Shown here: piece after piece, positions 51,912-61,500 of the stretch
How the letters are laid out: the number at the start of each line of letters is the position of its first letter
How positions within the stretch are numbered: position 1 is the first letter of the stretch
NCBI GenBank assembly: GCA_002353485.1
Contig: DEJS01000018.1
Span: 54,575-118,574, forward strand
Source: Prevotella sp. UBA2742
GTDB taxonomy: Bacteria > Bacteroidota > Bacteroidia > Bacteroidales > Bacteroidaceae
Length of the DNA: 64,000 bases
Direction: 5' to 3'
Program-made: the position numbers and the translations under genes
Notes under the pieces: generated by a model
The model's input: the letters and a program-made list of their open reading frames with translations, nothing else
Databases searched by the model: none
What the model was told of the DNA's origin: nothing

Positions 51912-53419
51912 TCGACTTTGTTATTTTCATACTATTCACGTTGGGCGTGGTAGTCTTTGGCTGCTCGTTCTTCAAGAAGGGCTCGTCGGCTGATGAGTTC
52001 ACCTCGGCAGGTCACTCCATTCCCGGATGGGTGGTAGGGATGTCGATATTCGCCACATACGTGTCGAGCATTTCCTATATCGGCTACCCTGGCAAGGCCT
52101 TTGCAGCCGATTGGAATGCCTTTGTATTCTCGCTCAGTATCCCCATCGCGAGCTATTTTGCCGCCAAGTATTTCGTACCTTTCTATAGGCACTCGGGCAG
52201 CGTGTCGGCCTATACTTTCCTGGAGGAGAAGTTTGGAGCATGGGCGCGCTTGTATGCCTCGGCCTGCTATCTGCTCACCCAGATAGCGCGTATGGGTTCT
52301 ATACTCTATCTGTTGGCTGTTCCGATGTATATCCTGATGGGATGGGACATGCATCTGGTCATCGTCTGTACTTCCTTGGGCATTATCATCTATTCGATGA
52401 TGGGCGGGCTGAAGGCCGTCATTTGGGCCGATGCCATACAGGGCATTATTCTCATTGGTGGAGCCGTACTCTGTCTGGCCATCCTGATGTTCTCGATGCC
52501 TGAGGGACCGATGCAGACCTTTGAGCTTGCTGCGCATAGTCCCATGGGCAACAAATTCTCGTTGGGGGCTTTTACCAGCGACTTGACTACCTCCACCTTC
52601 TGGGTGTGCCTGATTTACGGCATCTTCATCAACCTGCAGAACTACGGCATTGACCAGAACTACGTGCAGCGCTACCATGCTGCCAAGACAGACAAGGACG
52701 CCAAGTTCTCGGCACTCTTCGGTGGTTATCTGTTCATTCCTGTCTCGGCCCTGTTCTTCCTCATCGGAAGTGCACTCTACAGCTACTATCAAGCAGGAGT
52801 TGCGACGTTGCCTGCAGAGATAGCAGAGAAGCCCGACTATGTATTCCCTTATTTCATCGTCAATGGCTTGCCCGTAGGCCTGCGCGGCCTGCTGATAGCA
52901 TCAATCTTCGCGGCTGGCATGAGCACGGTGTCTACCTCGGTTACCTCTGCTGCCACGATTATTCTTACCGACTATGTGCGCCCGTTTTTCCTGAAGGCTC
53001 GTAGTGTCACTGATCGGTTGCGCCATCACGACCCACAGGACCATCACCGCCACCAGAAACTCGAGTTGGCCATAGTGCGTCTGTCGAGCTTCGGCGTGGG
53101 CATTCTTGGTGCCTGCGTAGCCATTGCTATGCTCAGTGTGGAAAGTATCATCGATGCATGGTGGACACTATCAAGCATCTTCTCAGGTGGTATGCTGGGA
53201 CTGTTCCTCCTTGGCTGTATACCACAGAAGATAAATCGCTGGGCTGCCATCGTGGGGTGCATTGGCGGAATCTTCGTTATCGGCTGGATATCGCTGGCCG
53301 AGATGTGGCAGTTGCCAGGCATCCACCTGCATCCCTATCTTGCCATCGTGCTGGGCACCACGGTAATATTCCTCGTGGGATTCCTTTGTACGTTCCTCGT
53401 CAGGGGCTGTAAGAGATAA
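51902..53419 (+). CDS. Sodium:solute symporter (SSS family), lyase-linked
   Basis: A 505-residue inner-membrane transporter with about 13 helices: FTSAGHSIPGWVVGMSIFATYVSSISYIGYPG at 30-62 is the SSS sodium-site region, GGLKAVIWADAIQG near 165, and ASIFAAGMSTVSTSVTSAA near 335. A His-rich loop (RHHDPQDHHRHQK) sits near 375-388 between helices. Its start overlaps the lyase stop by 10 bp. Transporter plus lyase suggests import of an acidic keto sugar that the lyase then splits. The His-rich loop is unusual and may bind metal, or be only an exposed loop. Confidence 0.9.
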   Translation: MHLVDFVIFILFTLGVVVFGCSFFKKGSSADEFTSAGHSIPGWVVGMSIFATYVSSISYIGYPGKAFAADWNAFVFSLSIPIASYFAAKYFVPFYRHSGSVSAYTFLEEKFGAWARLYASACYLLTQIARMGSILYLLAVPMYILMGWDMHLVIVCTSLGIIIYSMMGGLKAVIWADAIQGIILIGGAVLCLAILMFSMPEGPMQTFELAAHSPMGNKFSLGAFTSDLTTSTFWVCLIYGIFINLQNYGIDQNYVQRYHAAKTDKDAKFSALFGGYLFIPVSALFFLIGSALYSYYQAGVATLPAEIAEKPDYVFPYFIVNGLPVGLRGLLIASIFAAGMSTVSTSVTSAATIILTDYVRPFFLKARSVTDRLRHHDPQDHHRHQKLELAIVRLSSFGVGILGACVAIAMLSVESIIDAWWTLSSIFSGGMLGLFLLGCIPQKINRWAAIVGCIGGIFVIGWISLAEMWQLPGIHLHPYLAIVLGTTVIFLVGFLCTFLVRGCKR

Positions 53420-53453
53420 GTGAGAGAGATATTTTGCTATTTGCCCTCTGGTG

Positions 53454-54131
53454 TCATTTCCTGACTATGATAGCACCGGGGTATTTTGAGGTGTCAAGCA
53501 TGAAGATGTTGTCGTTGACACCAAAGGTAACGCGCGTGATGGTCATCGTGATGCGTGCACCACTCTCTTTGTAGCTCATCTCGCGTAGTAGGCTTTTCTC
53601 CTTGTCTATCTTGATCGTTATCTTCTTGGGGTCGTCTTTGGATTTGGGCTTGCTCAGTGTGATGACATGGTAGCGCCCTTCCTGCTTTACCGTAGCCTTC
53701 TGGTAGTCTTCTATCAGATCAAAGTCGATGTCTGCATTGCCTGCCGACTTTTTGTTGGTTTTGGTGATGAAGAGTGTATCCTTGCGCTCCTTGCCCTTTT
53801 CCTCGTCTCCCTCCTTCAATTTCAGGTGCTTGTATTTCCATTCCTGCTGACCGTCAAAGCCATGTTCCATGGCAAACTCACGACCCATGATTTTCATCGA
53901 TCCCTTCATCAGACTCTTACCGCCCTTCCCTGACACGACAACCTGCATGTTGGTCTTAAAGATGAGCATGCTCATGTGGATATTCATGTTAAGCTGTGTG
54001 CCTGCAGGGTTATTCATCTTCTTCTTGCAGGCTATCCACATATCCTTTACTTCGTCAGGTATTTGACCGTACACACCAATATGGCCACAAAACAATAGGA
54101 TGGTAATCAGCATCCAAAGTGATTTCTTCAT
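53454..54131 (-). CDS. Secreted LolA-like / DUF4412-type protein
   Basis: A 225-residue protein with a signal peptide ending GVYGQ. The mature part consists of repeated short beta strands (MSMLIFKTNMQVVVSGKGGKSLMKGSMKI, YHVITLSKPK, ARITMTITRVTFG), as in the curved sheets of LolA/LolB-like and DUF4412 proteins, with a highly charged Lys-rich loop near 105-135. A role in the periplasm is likely; lipoprotein handling is only one possibility. It converges on the symporter gene and has its own promoter at 54154. Confidence 0.55.
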   Translation of the reverse strand: MKKSLWMLITILLFCGHIGVYGQIPDEVKDMWIACKKKMNNPAGTQLNMNIHMSMLIFKTNMQVVVSGKGGKSLMKGSMKIMGREFAMEHGFDGQQEWKYKHLKLKEGDEEKGKERKDTLFITKTNKKSAGNADIDFDLIEDYQKATVKQEGRYHVITLSKPKSKDDPKKITIKIDKEKSLLREMSYKESGARITMTITRVTFGVNDNIFMLDTSKYPGAIIVRK

Positions 54132-54153
54132 AGTTCTGTTATATTTGTCAATG

Positions 54154-54161
54154 CAAAGTTA
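54154..54161 (-). promoter_or_regulatory. Probable promoter of the LolA-like gene
   Basis: TAACTTTG on the minus strand, 23 bp before the start at 54131. Confidence 0.5.
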
Positions 54162-54259
54162 TGCTTTTTTCTTCATTTAGCCAAGTTTTCCCCCTTTTTT
54201 CTTCTTTGTCTTACAGGTGATGATGACGACACCGATGACAACGCAATCTTTTATTCGTC

Positions 54260-54281
54260 TTATAAGTTAGAGAACTTATAA
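54260..54281. promoter_or_regulatory. Palindrome upstream of fucI, candidate operator
   Basis: Perfect 9-bp inverted repeat TTATAAGTT-AGAG-AACTTATAA, ending 17 bp before the fucI start. Such AT-rich dyads fit a GntR-type regulator site, or a hairpin that masks the ribosome site. No regulator gene is adjacent. Confidence 0.5.
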
Positions 54282-54298
54282 ATACTAAAACAATAGTC

Positions 54299-56125
54299 AT
54301 GATGAAGAAGAATTATCCGAAGATTGGTATTCGTCCTACCATTGATGGACGACAGGGAGGTATCCGTGAGGGTTTGGAAGAGAAGACGATGAGTCTGGCC
54401 AAGGCCGTGAAGCAACTGATTGAGTCGAACCTGAAGAATGGCGATGGCAGTCCAGTGGAGTGTGTCATCTCTAATACTACCATCGGGCGTGTGGGCGAAG
54501 CAGCTGCCTGTGCCGAGCAGTTTGAGCGCGAGGGCGTGGGAAGTACGATTACCGTCACCTCGTGTTGGTGCTACGGTTCGGAGACGATGGATATGAATCC
54601 CACCTATCCGAAGGCTGTCTGGGGCTTTAACGGTACGGAGCGCCCGGGAGCTGTCTATCTGGCTGCCGTCTTGGCAGCTCACGCCCAGAAGGGTCTGCCT
54701 GCTTATGGCATCTATGGTCACGATGTACAGGATTTGTCCGACAATACCATTCCGCAGGATGCAGCAGAGAAAATACTGCGCTTTGCCCGTGCTGCCCAGG
54801 CGGTGGCTACGATGCGTGGCAAGTCGTATCTCTCGATAGGCAACACGTGTATGGGTATCGCCGGCTCTATTGTCAATGCCGACTTCCTGCAGCAGTATCT
54901 TGGTATGCGCACAGAGTATGTTTCGCTGGTAGAGATCCTGCGTCGCGTTGACTATGGCATTTACGATAAAGAGGAGTTTGAGAAAGCTATGCAGTGGGTC
55001 GAGAAGTATTGCAAGCCCCAGGAAGGGCATGACTACAACGAAGACCGCCCGTTGTTCCCCGGTGTGCCCATGACCACCTTCAATGGCAAGGGAAAAGGAA
55101 AGAACCGCCAGGAGAAAGACGAGGACTGGGAGTTCACCGTGAAGAACATGATGATTATCCGCGACCTCATGCAGGGCAGCGAAAAGCTGCTTGAGATGGG
55201 CTATAAAGAGGAAGCTATCGGCCACAACGCTATTGCGGCTGGTGTGCAGGGTCAACGCCAGTGGACCGACTATAAGCCTAACTTCGATTTCCCTGAGTCG
55301 ATGATGTGTACCTCGTTCGACTGGAACGGTCCGCGCGAGGCTTACACCCTGGCCACCGAGAATGACTTCCTCAACGGTATGTCCATGCTCTTCGGCCATC
55401 TGCTTACCAACAAGGGCGTCATGTTCAGTGATATCCGCACCTACTGGAGCCCTGAGGCCGTAGAGCGCGTCAGCGGTTGGAAGCCCGAGGGTGGTGCTGC
55501 CAACGGATTTATCCATCTTATCAACAGCGGTGCTACCACGCTCGACGCTACGGGAGCCTGCAGCGACAAGGACGGCAAGCCCATCATGAAATCGCACTGG
55601 GAACTGACTCAGCAGGATATGGAAGCCTGCCTGAAGGCTACCAGCTGGATGCCTGCCGACCGTGATTACTTCCGTGGCGGTGGCTACAGCTCGCACTTCC
55701 TTACTCGTGGCGGCATGCCAATGACCATGCTGCGCCTCAACTTGGTAGCTGGCTTAGGCCCTGCACTGCAGATAGCTGAGGGATGGACAGTAGACCTGCC
55801 CAAGGAGGTGAACGACACGCTGGACAAGCGTACCGACCCAACATGGCCTACCACGTGGTTTGCACCACGCTTAGACGAGACAAAGGATGCCTTCAAGGAT
55901 GTCTACTCGGTAATGAACAATTGGGGTGCCAACCATGGAGCTATCTGCTACGGACACGTAGGTGCCGACCTCATCACGCTCTGTGCCATGCTGCGCATCC
56001 CTGTCTGCATGCACAATATTGCTGACAAGGACATCTTCCGTCCCGCCTGCTGGAATGCCTTTGGTATGGACAAGGAGGGAGCCGACTATCGTGCTTGCCA
56101 GAACTTTGGTCCCTTATATAAATAA
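54299..56125 (+). CDS. fucI: L-fucose isomerase
   Basis: A 608-residue enzyme matching FucI in length and sequence: PKIGIRPTIDGRQGGIREGLEE at the N-terminus, GNTCMGIAGSIVN near 180 and GANHGAICYGHVGADLITLCAMLRIPV near 545. It converts L-fucose to L-fuculose, and in E. coli also D-arabinose to D-ribulose. It needs Mn2+. No fuculokinase or aldolase is in the window; the transporter is at 26.9-28.2 kb. If the lyase at 51 kb splits Kdo, its D-arabinose product could enter here. Confidence 0.96.
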   Translation: MMKKNYPKIGIRPTIDGRQGGIREGLEEKTMSLAKAVKQLIESNLKNGDGSPVECVISNTTIGRVGEAAACAEQFEREGVGSTITVTSCWCYGSETMDMNPTYPKAVWGFNGTERPGAVYLAAVLAAHAQKGLPAYGIYGHDVQDLSDNTIPQDAAEKILRFARAAQAVATMRGKSYLSIGNTCMGIAGSIVNADFLQQYLGMRTEYVSLVEILRRVDYGIYDKEEFEKAMQWVEKYCKPQEGHDYNEDRPLFPGVPMTTFNGKGKGKNRQEKDEDWEFTVKNMMIIRDLMQGSEKLLEMGYKEEAIGHNAIAAGVQGQRQWTDYKPNFDFPESMMCTSFDWNGPREAYTLATENDFLNGMSMLFGHLLTNKGVMFSDIRTYWSPEAVERVSGWKPEGGAANGFIHLINSGATTLDATGACSDKDGKPIMKSHWELTQQDMEACLKATSWMPADRDYFRGGGYSSHFLTRGGMPMTMLRLNLVAGLGPALQIAEGWTVDLPKEVNDTLDKRTDPTWPTTWFAPRLDETKDAFKDVYSVMNNWGANHGAICYGHVGADLITLCAMLRIPVCMHNIADKDIFRPACWNAFGMDKEGADYRACQNFGPLYK

Positions 56126-56132
56126 AGTTAAG

Positions 56133-56162
56133 GTGGGGCGTTATTTCGAGGTAACGCCCCAC
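56133..56162 (+). terminator. Terminator after fucI
   Basis: Perfect 11-bp stem GTGGGGCGTTA / TAACGCCCCAC with an 8-nt loop, 8 bp after the stop codon; only a weak T-rich tail follows. Confidence 0.75.
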
Positions 56163-56194
56163 TTATATTAAATATGGAAAAGAAAAGACAAAGA

Positions 56195-56581
56195 ATGAAG
56201 AAAACGTTATTAACAGCTCTGCTGGCTGCTGTTCTGGTCACTGCCAGCGCTCAGGACGTCATGCGCAAGGAAAAGGACGGCACGTACGTTGTCAACACTA
56301 CCACGCTGGCTCAGGACGTGGAGGGATATAACGGCCCGACTCCCGTCGAAGTATATATCAAGAAAAACAAGATTGTCAAAGTGGTACCGCTGAAGAGTCA
56401 GGAGGGACCCAAGTATGTGGCTATGGTGAAAAAAGAGATGCTACCCAGGTACGAGCGGATGAATGTCAAGAAGGGCACTGTTCAGGAGGTTGACGCCGTC
56501 ACGGGGGCTACCTTTACATCCAGGGCGATGCAGGAGAACATTAAACGGGCTGTAGAATACTACAAAAGCCATAAGAAGTAG
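56195..56581 (+). CDS. Secreted FMN-binding domain protein
   Basis: From the ATG at 56195 the protein has 128 residues and a signal peptide ending VTASAQ. An FMN_bind domain as in NqrC and RnfG follows: EVYIKKNKIVKVVPLKSQEGPKY and the flavinylation motif VDAVTGATFTSRA near residue 104, where FMN is attached to Thr by ApbE in this family. It lacks a membrane helix other than the signal and any redox partner domain, so it is a free periplasmic flavoprotein. No apbE gene is in the window. It follows the fucI terminator by 32 bp. Confidence 0.82.
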   Translation: MKKTLLTALLAAVLVTASAQDVMRKEKDGTYVVNTTTLAQDVEGYNGPTPVEVYIKKNKIVKVVPLKSQEGPKYVAMVKKEMLPRYERMNVKKGTVQEVDAVTGATFTSRAMQENIKRAVEYYKSHKK

Positions 56582-56663
56582 CCAATGATTGACATAAATT
56601 AAGAATTGTTTCCGCGCACAGAGAAAAGCTGAACATTTATTTGGAAGAATCAAAATTAGTTCG

Positions 56664-56671
56664 TATCTTTG
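56664..56671 (+). promoter_or_regulatory. Promoter of the small porin-like gene
   Basis: Perfect TATCTTTG, 50 bp before the start at 56722. Confidence 0.6.
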
Positions 56672-56721
56672 CAGCGTAAAACATTATTATTCACTTTTAA
56701 AGTAAGAAAGGAAAGAAAATT

Positions 56722-57303
56722 ATGAAGAAGATTATGATGATTGCTGCCATGATGGTAGCTGCCCTGAGTGCAAACGCACAGAACGAGGTTGGTCAGGTTA
56801 CGCTGCAGCCCAAAGTCGGTATGAATATCTCAAAATGGACAGGTGGTGATGGCTTAAAGTCTAAAGTGGGCCTCATCGCTGGTGCCGAGGCTGAATATGG
56901 TGCAGCAGAGAACTTTGGTGTTACTCTCGGTGTGCTTTATTCTATGGAGGGTTGCAAGTCGGGTGATGTTAAGTTGAATTGCGACTACATCAACATCCCT
57001 ATTATGGCTCAGTACTACCTTATTAAGGGCTTAGCTGTAAAGGCTGGTGTGCAGCCTGCATTCAATGTCCGTCATAAGGCAAGTGATGGAGATCATACTG
57101 CCGACATCAATGAATTTGTAGGTTTCGTGGGAAGCAAAGTGAATACCTTTAACTTCTCAGTTCCTGTAGGTCTCTCTTATGAGTATGAGGACTTTGTGCT
57201 GGACGCTCGTTACAATATTGGTGTAACGAAGATATTCAAGGATGCCGAGAAGGGTCGTAACAGCACATTCTCTATCACTCTGGGTTACAAGTTCGCCCTC
57301 TAA
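56722..57303 (+). CDS. Outer-membrane beta-barrel protein (porin family, PorT-like)
   Basis: A 193-residue protein with a signal peptide ending SANAQ and eight predicted amphipathic strands (VTLQPKVGMNISKW, GLIAGAEAEYGAAENFGVTLGVLYSM, YINIPIMAQYYLIKGLAVKAGVQPAFNV, FNFSVPVGLSYEY, FSITLGYKFAL). It ends in a barrel-typical hydrophobic strand. Such small barrels are common in Bacteroidota envelopes and their functions are mostly unknown. It is monocistronic, between its own promoter and a strong terminator. Confidence 0.88.
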   Translation: MKKIMMIAAMMVAALSANAQNEVGQVTLQPKVGMNISKWTGGDGLKSKVGLIAGAEAEYGAAENFGVTLGVLYSMEGCKSGDVKLNCDYINIPIMAQYYLIKGLAVKAGVQPAFNVRHKASDGDHTADINEFVGFVGSKVNTFNFSVPVGLSYEYEDFVLDARYNIGVTKIFKDAEKGRNSTFSITLGYKFAL

Positions 57304-57329
57304 TCATTAAGAAAGTATATTGAATAAAA

Positions 57330-57356
57330 GAAACGCTCCCTGCCAGGGAGCGTTTC
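57330..57356. terminator. Bidirectional terminator between porin-like and chromate transporter genes
   Basis: GAAACGCTCCCTG and CAGGGAGCGTTTC form a 13-bp palindrome around one base, followed by T-rich sequence; the mirror side reads A-rich. It serves two convergent genes. Confidence 0.88.
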
Positions 57357-57357
57357 T

Positions 57358-57936
57358 TTATTCGTAGAGGAGCACCAGTCCTGCCAGTGCGCAATAGATA
57401 ATCATTCGGATAGGGTTAATCTTCACGACCTTAACACCAACGAAAGCCGCAAGAAACAGGAAACAGCTAATGCAGAACTGCCATAGATTCTCCTTAGGTG
57501 TAGAGAAGTTGTCTGGCGTCATTAGCAACAGGGTGGCGGCAGCCAGCAGACCTACCACCGCCGGACGCAATCCTGTAAAGATAGACTGCACGGTATGGGT
57601 CTGCATATACTTCATAAACATTCGGCTGATGAGCACCATCAGAATCAGCGAGGGCAATACGAGGGCAAAGGTGGCGGTGGCAGAACCCAGCACTGCCATA
57701 GGCATCGAGAAGCCTGCGTTTTTCACTGCCGTATATCCAGCGTAGGTGGCCGAGTTGATGCCGATAGGGCCTGGCGTCATCTGCGAGATGGCAACGATGT
57801 CGGTAAACTCCGCTGAGGTCATCCAATGCCAATGCTCTACCGTTTCATGCTGTATAAGCGACAGCATGCCGTATCCGCCTCCAAAGCCAAAGAGGCCAAT
57901 CTCGAAAAACGTTATAAATAGCCAAAAGAATATCAT
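57358..57936 (-). CDS. Chromate transporter half-protein (CHR family), downstream copy
   Basis: The ATG at 57936 is taken; a TTG 9 bp upstream lies at the edge of the heptamer repeat. The 192-residue membrane protein has six predicted helices and CHR motifs FGFGGGYGMLSLIQHETV at the start and ISQMTPGPIGINSATYAGY near 53, with GLRPAVVGLL near 125. Short CHR proteins work as pairs of opposite orientation. Its partner lies immediately upstream on the same strand, separated by a repeat array. The substrate may be chromate, sulfate or another anion. Confidence 0.88.
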   Translation of the reverse strand: MIFFWLFITFFEIGLFGFGGGYGMLSLIQHETVEHWHWMTSAEFTDIVAISQMTPGPIGINSATYAGYTAVKNAGFSMPMAVLGSATATFALVLPSLILMVLISRMFMKYMQTHTVQSIFTGLRPAVVGLLAAATLLLMTPDNFSTPKENLWQFCISCFLFLAAFVGVKVVKINPIRMIIYCALAGLVLLYE

Positions 57937-57941
57937 AACTG

Positions 57942-57990
57942 TCAACTCTCAACTTTCAACTTTCAACTCTCAACTCTCAACTCTCAACTC
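57942..57990. repeat. Seven-unit TCAACTC heptamer array at the junction of the two chromate transporter genes
   Basis: Units TCAACTC or TCAACTT repeat seven times without interruption and end in TCCC. On the coding strand they read GAGTTGA. The array supplies the last two codons and the stop codon of the upstream gene and ends 6 bp before the downstream ATG. Length changes by 7 bp would shift frames. Confidence 0.93.
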
Positions 57991-58555
57991 TCCCACGAGC
58001 TCCGCTCGCTTTGCCCTTCAGGTCAAAGAACTTCCCCCACAGGAATCCTCCAGTGGCGGCAATAATGATAATCCAGATTGGCGAGACGCCCATCAGCCAT
58101 ATCAGCAGGGCCGAGACAACGGGTATCCATACGGTAAACCAGTTTAACTTGGCACTCTTGGCCAGATTGAACGTGGGTACGGCTATCAAGGCCACCACAG
58201 CAGGACGGATGCCTCGGAACATGGCGGCAATGACGCGGTTGTCCTCAAACTGATGGAAAAACATGGCAATGGCCAGGATGATCAGGAACGAGGGTAGGGC
58301 AGTGCCCAGAGCGGTCATGACGGCTCCGCGCACTTTGTTCAACTTATACCCTACAAAGATGCTGATGTTGATGGCGAAGACGCCCGGGCAGCTTTGCGCG
58401 ATGGCTATCAGGTCGAGCATTTCTTCCTTGCTTACCCACTTGTGGCGGTTCACCACCTCTTCCTCGATGATAGGTATCATGGCATATCCACCCCCGAGGG
58501 TGAACATGCCAATCTTGAAGAACGTGCGGAACGACTCCCAGTAGAGATTACTCAT
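57977..58555 (-). CDS. Chromate transporter half-protein (CHR family), upstream copy
   Basis: A 192-residue membrane protein with MFTLGGGYAMIPIIEEEVV near 17, IAIAQSCPGVFAINISIFVGY near 51 and GIRPAVVALIAV near 117. It is the partner of the following half-protein. Its last residues (GRVES) come from the start of the heptamer repeat array, which also provides its TGA stop. The natural C-terminus may therefore have been altered by the repeat. It lies 17 bp downstream of purL on the same strand. Confidence 0.88.
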   Translation of the reverse strand: MSNLYWESFRTFFKIGMFTLGGGYAMIPIIEEEVVNRHKWVSKEEMLDLIAIAQSCPGVFAINISIFVGYKLNKVRGAVMTALGTALPSFLIILAIAMFFHQFEDNRVIAAMFRGIRPAVVALIAVPTFNLAKSAKLNWFTVWIPVVSALLIWLMGVSPIWIIIIAATGGFLWGKFFDLKGKASGARGRVES

Positions 58556-58572
58556 AACAGTGCGGTAGCAAA

Positions 58573-61500
58573 TTATTCACTCTTCACTTTCGCTTCCACC
58601 CACTTTCTGGCGTTTACGAAGGCCTCGATCCAGGGCGTCACCTCGTCCATGCGGCGGCGCTCAGGATACCAGGCGCACTGCCAGGGGAACACGGCGCGCT
58701 CCAGGTGGGGCATCATGCACAGGTGGCGACCGTCTGCAGAGCAGATGCCGGCCACGTCGTAGTCTGAGCCGTTGGGGTTGGCAGGATAGCCGTGGTAGTT
58801 GTATTTGGCAATCACGTTGTATTTGCTTTCTGCTTCGGGCAATGAGAACTTTCCTTCTCCGTGGGCTACCCACAGACCGAGCTTGTTGCCGCTCAGCGAG
58901 CCAAACATTACGCTGTTGTTCTGCGGTATGCTGAGGCTGATGAACTCGCTCTCGAACTTGCGGCTGTCGTTGTGCAGCATCTTTGCTCCAGGTGCACCGG
59001 TAAGGCCAAGTTCCACCATCAGCTGGCAACCATTGCATATACCCAGCGAGAGTGTGTCTTCGCGGGCATAGAACTTGTCCAGAGCCTCCTTGGCCTTGGG
59101 GTTAAACAGGAAGGCACCGGCCCAGCCCTTGGCCGAACCCAGCACGTCGCTGTTGGAGAAACCGCCGCAGAACACGATCATGTTGATGTCTTCCAGCGTC
59201 TCGCGACCACTGATAAGGTCGGTCATCATGACGTCCTTCACGTCGAAGCCGGCCAGATACAGACAGTAGGCCATCTCGCGCTCGCCATTGGTGCCCTTTT
59301 CGCGGATGATGGCGGCCTTGATGCCTGTCTTCTCACGGCGATCGGCACTGATGCCATACTGCTTTAGTGTGCCTGTGAAGTCGCGGTTGAACTTCATCTC
59401 CAATGGCTGCTTCTTATAGTTCTCGTAGCGCTCCTTGGCCTTGCCATTGAAGCTCTGCTTGCGGTCGAGCAGATAACTCGTCTTATACCAGGTGTCGCGA
59501 AGCTTGTCGATATCGAAGCTGAGCTCGTTCTCGCCAGCCTTCACCACGATGTTGCGGCTGTCGTCAACCGTATATCCTATCTTGGCGAAGCCCACACCGG
59601 CATCCTCCATGAAGTCCTTGAAGTCCTGCTTGTGGTCGTCGCTCACCTGGATGACCACACCAGGGTTCTCGGCAAACAGCGTCTTGACGATGTCGCCGTC
59701 CTGGCAGAGGTCGTGCAGGTTGATGTGCATGCCCCCCGTCGTGTTGCCAAACGTCATCTCCAGCAGGGTGGTAATCAGACCGCCTGCCGAGATGTCGTGG
59801 CCTGCCATCACCCAGCCTTTCTCTATCAGCTGCTGAACGGCCATAAAGGCATCGGCAAAATACTCGGCATTCTTCACCGTAGGCACATCGGAGCCTACTT
59901 TTCCTAAGCTCTGCGCAAAGGCCGAACCGCCTAGGCGTTGCTCGTCGAACGAGAAGTCGATATGATAGAGTGAGGCGTGCTTGTCGTTCTTGACCACGGG
60001 GCTCACCACCTTGCGGATGTCTGACACCTCGCCGCCGGCAGAGACTATCACCGTTCCCGGCGAAATAATCTTCTCGCCATTAGGATACTGCTGGGTCAGC
60101 GACAGCGAGTCCTTACCCGTAGGCACGTTGATGTGCAGCTCGCAGCAGAAGTCGCTCAGGGCTTGCACACCGGCATACAGACGGGCGTCCTCACCCTCCT
60201 GCGAGCGGCAGGGCCACATCCAGTTGGCACTCAGGCTCAGACTCTCCATGCCATCGGCCAGTGGTGCCCACACGATGTTGGTCAGTGCCTCGGCAACGCT
60301 CAGCACCGAGCCTGCGGCGGGGTCGGCCAGTCCGGCCTGTGGGGCATGTCCTAAGGCGGTGGCAATACCCTTGCGGCCGCGATAGTCGAGGGCTACCACG
60401 CCGCAGTCTGACAAGGGCAGCTGTATCTCGCCCTGACACTGCTGGCGGGCTATCTTGCCCGTCACAGAACGGTCTACCTTGTTGGTCAGCCAGTCCTTAC
60501 AGGCCACTGCTTCCAATTGTAATACGCGCTCCAGGTATTCTTCTATCTTATCTTGACTGTAGCTCACGTCCTCATACTTGTGCTCCACGGTGTTGTCACG
60601 CATGATGGTCTTGGGCGAGTGGCCGAACATCTGGGCCACATCCAGGTCGAAGGGCTTCACACCGTCGCCCTGACGGAACGAGAAGTGGGCGTCGCCCGTG
60701 GTCTCGCCTACGACATACATCGGGGCACGCTCGCGCTCGGCTATCTTCTGTACGTGCTCAATGTGCTTCTCGTCTATCAGCAGACCCATGCGCTCCTGAC
60801 TCTCGTTGGCAATGATTTCCTTGGCCGACAGCGTCTGGTCGCCAATGGGCAGCTTGGTCATGTCTATCTCGCCGCCACACTCCTCGACAAGCTCGGAGAG
60901 ACAGTTCAGGTGGCCGGCAGAGCCGTGGTCGTGGATAGAGACCACGGGATTGGTGTCCTCTTCGCACAGGGCGCGTACCAGGTTGTAGGCACGCTTCTGC
61001 ATCTCGGGGTTGGCACGCTGGATGGCGTTCAGCTCGATACCGTTCGAGTAGCGGCCGGTATCTACTGACGACACAGAGCCACCGCCCAGTCCGATGCGGT
61101 AGTTGTCGCCACCTACCACGACCACCTTGTTGCCCTTCTGGGGCTCCTTCTTCAGACAGTCGCGCTTGGTGCCGTAGCCCACACCGCCGGCCAGCATGAT
61201 GACCTTGTCGTAGGCATACTTCGTGTCGTCCTTCTCCTGATGCTCAAAGGTCAGCACCGAACCGCAAATCAGCGGCTGGCCGAACTTGTTGCCGAAGTCC
61301 GAGGCACCGTTCGAAGCCTTGATAAGAATCTGCTCCGGAGTCTGATACAGCCACTTGCGGGCAGGCATCAGTGCCTCCCAGTCACGGCCCTCATCCTCAA
61401 TCCTGGGATAGGCCGTCATGTACACCGCCGTTCCGGCAATAGGCCACGAACCTACGCCACCGCCCATACGGTCGCGAATCTCACCGCCCGTACCCGTGGC

